64,000 nt of DNA from Anthoceros angustus (lineage: Eukaryota > Streptophyta > Anthocerotopsida > Anthocerotales > Anthocerotaceae): positions 372,001-436,000 of the forward strand of contig VJWM01000187.1 in the NCBI GenBank assembly GCA_010909165.1. Direction: 5' to 3'. The stretch's first letter is position 1; each line of letters starts with the position of its first letter. Below the pieces are notes generated by a model. That model saw only the letters and a program-made list of their open reading frames with translations, was not told the origin of the DNA and searched no databases. Of the stretch, positions 57,020 to 64,000 are shown piece after piece. A program made the translations under genes and the position numbers.

Positions 57020-57880
57020 TTAGCTCGTGGGGCCTCCTTCGAGGTTCCCATTCTTCTTCTTACGACAATCCTTTTCCATGTGATTTGGGATGCACCAATT
57101 ACATATAATCCCGCCTTCTTGTTACCTCTGGTGTTGAAGAAGATGCCTCCATCATGGTATGTGCAGGATATGGGGTCGGAAAGTAGAACCTCGGCCTCGC
57201 CCCTCCTCTTCCCTTTGTGAATACATCACCGCTTGTTGGCTGGAGTGATGATGACGTCGCTTGCCTCCTCCCGTAGCAATGCTCCAATAAGTTCGGAAAC
57301 ACGATGTCTCGCTCTTCATTTGGATCTTCATCTGCAGCTTTTCCGACACTAATCACCGCATTTTGAGTTGTAATGAAAGCCCTATAAGAAGGTGGCAATG
57401 AAGATAAGAGAATGACGTAAGCCTCCATCTCGAGATAGGTACGCCATTGAAGATTCCAAATGGGATCGTGCAATCGAAATGCATTAACATGATGTTCGAT
57501 GGTACTCCTTCATTGAGAGGTTATGGTTACGAAGTCAACAATACTCATTACATCTCGAGATGAATATAATTGAGCAAGGTGAGTCCACATATCCTTGAGG
57601 TCTTTGCAGCGACATGTCTCACCATATGTTGAGAAAGTCCACGACCAATAAATCTTGTGCCTTCTCGCCTCGGCCCCTGTGAAGGTTGAAGTTCACGTTC
57701 AAATCCGTGGCCTTGGAATTGATCCATCGACGATGCCCCAAAGGTCTCTTTGCCGCAAAGCTCCTCGCATTCTCAATGACCGATGTCATAATCCCTTCCA
57801 TTGAATCTATCTTTCTTGAAATCGCCACCATAATGATAATGCAATGAAGTGTTAGCATTATCATTACCCAATGGGGAATT
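57020..57880 (-). pseudogene. Copia gag with zinc knuckle
   Basis: YLEMEAYVILLSSLPPSYRA (57,437-57,378) is the UBN2/copia gag core. CNWCIPNHMEKDC (57,101-57,063) is the CCHC knuckle, one residue short of CX2CX4HX4C. Further upstream frames (57,864-57,619) encode the gag N-terminus. Confidence 0.75.
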
Positions 57881-58669
57881 AGGAAGTTTGTTCTTCATTA
57901 TTGATCACTCCATTGTAGGTGATTTAGAGGACTAGGCCTCGCGATGACCTCTCATCTTCTATTGCACGCACGAAACTCTTCTCTGCATCATAATCCGATT
58001 CGATGATGATAGCATGCTCTCAAATCGCGCATTATCAACCTTAGAGAGAATAGACAATTTTTGTCCTTAATTCAGATAATTCTCCTTAAGATCAAAGGAT
58101 TGGATTCTAAGAGTTGCTAATTGACTATCAATTTCTTGAAATCTAAGAGTTTCTATGCTATTTTGTCTGACTAGAAGATAAAGGAGTACTAATACCAAAG
58201 ATTCAAATTTGGGATATGTTGGAGAGCTAATTCTAATGCCTTGACGTGAATTGGACTAAAACTTCTAGCAAATCACGCCTAGCTAGCTTGATAAACTTCC
58301 CTTGATCGGTTTAGAAATTAAAATAGATGCAATGAAGTTTGCTATACAAGAGGAGGTTTCTACTATCTCTCCTCTATAGCTTGTTGTCTTCTATTGCTTC
58401 TATGTGTTGGGCTCCTAATTTGTTCTTGTTGTCAGGGACTACTTCTCTTAACTCTATGCCTTCTCCTTCTAAGGGAACACAAATCCATGGAGGAAGAACA
58501 AAGAATTAGTGCATAAAAGCATTGTTAGAAGAGAAAAGCATAAAAGAATGCATGCAAAGATAGCAATTCTAGGATAAACACAATCCATCTAGGCAAATGC
58601 TAGATTAGAAAGTGTCTCCTAGATAAGCTACTTAGATGCATGAGGATGCACAGCAAACAAAGAGCAAGT
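57881..58669 (-). other. Copia 5' untranslated region and gag start
   Basis: Between the primer site and the first readable gag frame. AT-rich, with many stops on both strands. It contains a pyrimidine-rich stretch at 58,364-58,470. I see no additional gene. Confidence 0.5.
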
Positions 58670-58682
58670 GTGCTCGATACCA
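58670..58682 (-). promoter_or_regulatory. Copia primer-binding site
   Basis: GTGCTCGATACCA on the plus strand reads TGGTATCGAGCAC on the sense strand, one base short of TGGTATCAGAGC, the site for initiator tRNA-Met used by plant copia elements. It abuts the 5' LTR without a gap. Confidence 0.85.
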
Positions 58683-58903
58683 TGATGAGAATCATACACA
58701 AGCTCTAGCAATATGTGTTGCATTACATTCATAATAGAAAGTACATGCCTTTATGTAGGCAAGGTAGTTGTAACCAATAAGTGGTTGTAACAACTAACCA
58801 ATTAAATAACTAAAAGAAACTACCTAGAGCCCTAAGGACTAAATTAATTATTAAGTCCTAGGTGCCCTAGTGAAGAGTGCCCTAATAGTAAGCTATTTTA
58901 TCA
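58683..58903 (-). repeat. Copia 5' LTR
   Basis: 221 bp, near-identical to 52,994-53,212. Borders are fixed by the primer site on one side and TG..CA ends. Confidence 0.9.
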
Positions 58904-59270
58904 TGAGTGCCTCGAAAACAAAAATTGACATCCAAGCCACACCACCGCCGAGTTATATACATGGTCCAGAAGATCTCGAGGGAATCGCAGCTCACCAAGA
59001 GCATTGCCGATTTACGTAATGTGGCGTGAGTACAAGAGCACTTACCGACGGCGATGCATCCAAGTGTACCGGATGGTTTTGCAAAGTGAATTTTTGTTGA
59101 ATAGCTCGTGAATTGAGCCTTGAGATTATGCCGTGAACTTGCTTCAATCAAATAGCTCTTTGTCATATGAAGCAAGATGGTCAAGTGACTTCTCACCACG
59201 TAAAATTAAATGTATCATAGATCGGCATTATGACTGCTTGTTATGCTCAAGCAATCAAATGTTTGTCGGG
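58904..59270 (-). repeat. Inverted fragment of R
   Basis: The reverse complement of R around 24,335-24,735, with more substitutions than other R copies. It begins inside GAGGCACTCA exactly at the copia LTR and ends at CATTTGATTGC/TGTTTGTCGG, where R5 starts in direct orientation. It is the only inverted R segment in the window. Confidence 0.85.
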
Positions 59271-59271
59271 T

Positions 59272-59917
59272 GATCCCTCATTTATACTCAAGTTTTGCCC
59301 TTGGGAATCTTACGGGAATTTTGCATCCCGAAAACCCCCATACTATGGGCCAAGGAACACCATCCTTGATTATCTAAGCCTTCACTCCTTCGAGTTGATT
59401 GATGACTGGGATTCTTCTTCTTCTAAGCCGGACGCCGAGTCCGGAGCTTCGGCGCCTTGGGACGCCGGGAGTCTCCATTACGCACTAAGACCCAAGGCCA
59501 AGATGCACGGAGTGCCGGTCACCACGATCGAGCCTACAAGCGAGCTTCTGCCCACTGCTTAGGGTTATTGGGCCTACCACTCCCAAAGGTGCCTCCTAGA
59601 CTTCTCACGGTGAGGCATGATGGCATGGCAATCCCTAACTCAGAATCGTGAAGCTTGAGAAACCGCTTAATTTTTGAAAGTGCTGAGAAAGGGCCTATGT
59701 AAATTAGCCTAATGGTACTAAATATCGGCATTATCGAACAAGCTATGTTGGAGCTTGAAATGACAACTTGCATGCAGAGAAGGAAAAGTCAACCAAGAAC
59801 AACCTTTAGACTAAACCACATCCTTGTAGAGGTGAAAACCAAGCGGGGATGAAAACAATCACTACTATTCAAGTTTTGAAAAGGGTGGAGACCCATTAAA
59901 AGCGCGGAGTAGAGGAC
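59272..59917 (+). repeat. R unit 5, left part
   Basis: Starts about 130 bp into the unit (ATCCCTCATTTATA, compare 23,134) and runs to GAGGAC, the LTR insertion point. More diverged from R2-R4 than they are from one another. Confidence 0.85.
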
Positions 59918-62539
59918 TGGCGTGGAACGCCAAATTTTGGGTCCATTGGAAGAGGGGCGATGCCTCTAGTTTTGTTCATATTAGTTAGGTTTTATTTTCT
60001 TTCTTTTTTCTCACCAATGTAACATCGACGGGAAGACAAAGAACAAGGAATGGGCAAGTGGAGAAGTGACAAGATTTATAAATCTCGAATCGGACGGATG
60101 TAAAGGAGGAAAACAGATTCAAAACGGGTCCAACTGATGTAAAGGATTGAGGTCCCGGACAGAGGTCCGGAAAGTTTACGCTACGAGGAAGGTTCTGCTG
60201 AAGGCCGAACCGCCAAGAAGGAGGGGCGTGCCGCCTAGCATGGCGGGCGCCAGTCACGCCCGCCTGCACCCCGACATGCAATGAGAAAGTCCTTACTCCA
60301 CCAGAAGACGCGGCCGAGAAGGGTTCATGAGCTGCGACAGCGCCGCAATTTCTCATTGGCCGAGGTCGAGCTGAGGTGAGGTGAGCCGATGACAGCGCAA
60401 AGGAGGAAGAGGCGCAAGACCAAGGAGGAGCGCATGCATGCATATATAGAGAATCCCTGGCGCCGGAGGAAGAAATCAGGCCTGGCCCTTCGTGGTTGAG
60501 GAATTCCAAACGTCAACAAGGGGAAAGGTCCTTGGCCTTGGACAGGGAAATTTCTGTCCCTGGCCTTTGGGGTGTGGAAAATCCTTCCTCACCCATATAT
60601 ATGTAAGCAGAGGGGGAGGCTGGCCAAGCCAAGAATGAAGAACTGGAGGCCAAACTCAAGGAGCTGGAGGGAGGACGGCCACATGGAGTAAGGAGCGTGA
60701 GGAGCTCATGAAGCAAGCAACGGAGGTCACCAATGGTGGAAGGAAGAGGTAGCCCACCGGAGGAAAATGATGCATCGCATGCCGGTCCGTGAAGCAACGC
60801 CAGTTGATTATGCATGGCGCAAGGGACACCGGAGGCATGGAAGAGAGATGCCGAGAATGTCACTTACGCCTTCGCTTGAGTGAGGTGACGCTGAGAGGAT
60901 GCGCTATGGTAAGATAGCCTCGGAGAGTGGCCCGAGGAATTTGATGAGATTTGTTTGAAGGGCCGTGAGATGCGTGTCCACTTATATGCTAGGTCAACAA
61001 GTTCGCCAAGGAGATGCGCTCCTGTTGACAAGGAAGTTGTTGGGTCCCCACGATGACGACATGGAGATTTTGGAAGAACACCTCAACTTCGAGATCTGTG
61101 GACTTGAGAGTGAAATGGATGCGTAAGGCCCAATGTGGAGGAGCCAATGGAAGAGGAAGAGATTGCCAGCAGCCAGAGTTGGTGGGGTGTCACAGGACAG
61201 ATGTGAGCTGCACCAACACCCAACCGCCTGGAGGTAATTGCATGCTGGCCGCATGATGGTTACAGAGAGGCTCACAAGAGCGCCAAGAGGGGGTGGCGCC
61301 CACCGCCATCACTGGGAAGACAGTGGTGGAGGTTCCCGCGACGATTTAGTGAAGAGATCCCATAGGGACAAATTCCCAAGCCAAGAGGATTGTTAAGACG
61401 GTTAAGGCCCGCCACGCCAACCCAAATAAGAAAATAGTCATAGGGGAGTGAATGGGTCATTAAGACTTTAGGGGTTAGTGGATTGTTAGGAGGTAGGTTA
61501 AGAACCTTTAAGAGGCCACCTACTTAAAACCATAAGCAACCCCACCCACCCCACCGCATTTAATTAATGCTAGGGTTTGGGGAGCTCCTATAAGAGGGGA
61601 GGAGCTCCCATAAAATGTCATGCCTTGCCTCCGACTGTGTGCTTGTCTTGCTACACAAGCGCGGCCGACTGTGAGGGTGCATGGTGTCCGTAGGGTCTTG
61701 AGGTGCGTGACTGTGGTGAGGGCGGGCCCAAACCTTCTTTCCGGAGGTAGCAGCCGGCAGCTCGAGCGCATTGTGGCGAACGGTGCGGCTGCATCGGTAA
61801 AGGGAAGACCCTAGCAAAATCCAAAGACGCTGGACGCCACCAGCCAAATGTCCGCCTAGGTCCGTGAGGGCAATGCCCTATGATCTCGAGGCGCTGCCGG
61901 GAGGCTGTGAGGGCGCCTGTAGATAGTTAGCTAGGAAGAGTGGAAGAGGTAGATTAGAGAAGAGAGGAGAAGAGAGGAGAAAAGAGAGAAAAGAGAAAAG
62001 AAAAGAGAGAGCGAGAGAGAGCGAGAGTGAGAGAGAGACGAGAGGAGCTAGAGAGGATAGGGAGCAAGAGAGGAGAAGGAAGGAGCAAGAGAGAAAAGAC
62101 AAAAAAGACAAAAAGAGAAGAGAGGAGGACGAAACCTAGAAAAGAGAGGAAGGTGAAATTTCAAGGTGGATAAGAGCTGAGGGGCGGCCCCAAATTTGTC
62201 ATGAGAAGGGTCTTAGGAGTGTAGGAATGCTACCGGTGGGAGGATTGCCCACCCATTTATGGGATTTGGGGTCCCTAAGGTCGCTACCAGCATCTCTCGT
62301 AGGTCCGCGCCGCCGACGAGTCATCGCGGCGTAGGGTAGTGTGACTTACCGAGGTGTGGCGCAGGAGGGGCGCTTAGCCGGGCGCCTGCACGGGAGTCAG
62401 AGAGTCGGAGGCCGGCCGTGAGGGCGCACTCCATTCCGGGAAGGGCTCCCCCACCTTCGTGGGAACGAAACCACCGTAGTAAGAAAAGGGACAAGTGTCC
62501 ACAGGTGAGGGTTCCGGGGTCCCGGAACCTCCCACCACA
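59918..62539 (+). mobile_element. Solo LTR of the Gypsy-1 family
   Basis: A full-length match to 45,553-48,154, flanked directly by R5 on both sides (GAGGAC left, TTAACTTTCT right, as in the empty sites at about 179-190, 11,870-11,881 and 23,872-23,883). It contains the purine tract (61,935-62,150) and AG-rich ORF artefacts. No target duplication is visible. It probably arose by LTR-LTR recombination. Confidence 0.85.
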
Positions 62540-63153
62540 ATTAACTTTCTCCTAAGGGATAGTTTTTGCCCACCTTTTCAAACCCAGGAGCAAAGATTTG
62601 CATAGTACTAAATTGCCCAAGAATGTGGTCGCTAGAATGAAGGTAAGGATAGTCTAAAATCTTATGAAAGGAGTCATGTCCATGCACAGATGTTTGATTT
62701 AACGTGAAGTAAAAATCTTGTCACTAAAGGACGGACTCGTACCAATCCATGAAGTCCATGGCCAAACCTTTAACTTTGCATGGTGAGTGTGCATGAGTGT
62801 GTTGGGAATGCATGAATGGATGTGGAATGCGGCGCATGTATGGATGGCGCTCGGATGCATAGGATTCACCGGCGCTTAAGAGAGTCTCGTCACGGCATAT
62901 GTCGCATTATGGGACGGACATACCCTCACATCATTCTCCACGACAAACATTTGACCCCTTGCTCAGCAAGCATAACAAAGGTAGCATCCTCGCCTATTGA
63001 TACATTTAATTTAGGAGAAAAAGTCACCGACCATGTCAATGCAAGTATGTGAGTCAAGCTCAAGCTATTTGATTGAAGGCAAGTTCACGGCGATAATCTA
63101 AGGCTCAATTCCCGAGCTCTTCCAAACAAAAATTCCCACTTTGCAAAAACCAT
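62540..63153 (+). repeat. R unit 5, right part
   Basis: Continues R from TTAACTTTCTCC through the element B target site, which is empty here (GTTCACGGCGATAATCTAAG, 63,084-63,103), to GCAAAAACCAT at 63,153, where homology to R stops. Confidence 0.85.
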
Positions 63154-64000
63154 TTGTGAACGTAAAAGTTTGGGCAACCAACCCAAAAGGCCAAAAGACG
63201 AACAAGTTTGATTTTTTTTGGCTAGAACGATTGAAGAGGAGCATGCCGAAAATTTCGAGAATCTTGAAGCCGGAGTTGTAGGATATTGTTAGGAAGGCAA
63301 GAGGATATCCCAGAAGAAGAACGGGTAACGACCCCAGCGAGGAGGGCACCAAAAGGTTGGTCGACTACCGTAGGTCGCACACCACGTAGGCCGAGTAAGG
63401 GAGCGATCATCATGTAAGCCGCGTATCATCATGTAGGTCACAATCGCCAAAAAGGAAATTTAGAATAGAGGGGGATATCCACTATATATGCTCACCAATA
63501 GGGAATAAATATATAAGTAATTAGAGTTAATTAGGATAGCAGTGATAGGAAAATAGGTAGTTTAGATAGAATTAGGATTTTGGAATGATGAACCAATCTA
63601 GGGTTGTGCGCCAGTGGCGCATATCCAAAGAGGGCAAAGTGCGCTGGGGCCTCCACTTCAAGAGCTAGAACGGAGCGGAGTTGAGCGTAAGACGCAGAAG
63701 GAAGACCATCGCCAAGAGAAGCGCCATCGCGCGAGCAGGCGGAAGGAGGCTCACCGCAACCGCACCGCAGCTTCCTGGCGTCGCCCGAGCCCCGATCCCA
63801 CTTCACAAGGCGGCTAGCAACCGGCCCCATACTAAAGCTAGATTCAAAATCAAGGGTGCACCAAACCGTGGCCAAAAATGAACCCCACTCACTCACCGGT
63901 CAATGACCACTTTCTTGCCGTTTTCACCTCTGAAGGTTAGTTCTCACCTCGCGATTAATTTTCCTACTAGGATTTTTACAGAGTAGACATTTTTCATATT
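63154..64000. other. Unassigned end segment
   Basis: No match to R or to the elements in the window. Contains an AT-rich part (63,470-63,590) followed by a GC-richer part (63,640-63,840) with overlapping ORFs on both strands: minus 63,896-63,531 of 121 codons, plus 63,614-63,817. I recognise neither. It may be the start of another retroelement or single-copy DNA. Confidence 0.4.

Larger units (their letters stand above)
52994..58903 (-). mobile_element. Ty1/copia retrotransposon with both LTRs
   Basis: LTRs of about 220 bp at 52,994-53,212 and 58,683-58,903. In minus-strand order: 5' LTR, primer site TGGTATCGAGCAC (58,682-58,670), gag with zinc knuckle, integrase, RT, RNase H, a 1.6-kb untranslated stretch, polypurine tract and 3' LTR. 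INT before RT is the copia order. LTR ends are TG..CA. Left flank ACAAA and right flank TGAGT do not match, so there is no target duplication. Frames are heavily broken. Confidence 0.88.

Overview
The window is repetitive nuclear DNA of a land plant. I see no intact host gene, tRNA, rRNA or CRISPR array. The plant call rests on Ty3/gypsy and Ty1/copia retrotransposons with plant-style domain order, transposon genes split by short AT-rich GT-AG introns, and a TATA box followed by telo-box (AAACCCTAA) motifs. The gypsy pol proteins remind me of those of non-flowering plants (bryophytes, lycophytes), but I cannot fix the lineage.

Layout. The backbone is a head-to-tail array of a repeat called here R, about 2.2-2.5 kb per unit. 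Five units are recognisable: R1 (1-926, partial), R2 (10,991-12,486 plus 22,245-23,000), R3 (23,001-24,888 plus 44,101-44,671), R4 (44,672-45,552) and R5 (59,272-59,917 plus 62,540-63,153). Mobile elements interrupt the units. R1 is followed by element A, R2 is split by element B, and R3 is split by a minus-strand gypsy element (Gypsy-2, 25,080-44,089) that itself carries element C (31,918-41,790). R4 and R5 carry the same 2.6-kb LTR at the same position, as the 5' LTR of a truncated gypsy (Gypsy-1, 45,553-52,993) and as a solo LTR. A copia element with both LTRs (52,994-58,903, minus strand) ends Gypsy-1, and an inverted piece of R lies between it and R5.

The most interesting content is the A/B/C family, about 9.8 kb in the two long copies. 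Each long copy has two divergent, intron-containing genes. Gene 1 (leftward) encodes a protein with a basic N-terminus, a tyrosine-recombinase domain of the KIAA1958/DUF3504/Crypton type and a C-terminal coiled coil. The supporting motifs are FGVRGGEELHN, TNKSCRVTMITR, a GHK box and a downstream Tyr. Gene 2 (rightward) encodes a protein I do not recognise, rich in charged helices with a basic tail. Between them lie a spacer full of CCTTGGCC motifs and a TATA/telo-box promoter pointing at gene 2. No terminal inverted repeat is visible. I know of no described land-plant DNA transposon with this recombinase and layout, so this is the candidate new system.

Caveat. All copies carry many 1-5 base insertions and deletions, concentrated at CG and CHG sites. 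This fits uncorrected long-read basecalling at methylated cytosines at least as well as real decay. Reading frames are broken almost everywhere, so the coding calls come from comparing paralogous copies and from conserved motifs, and gene limits are approximate.
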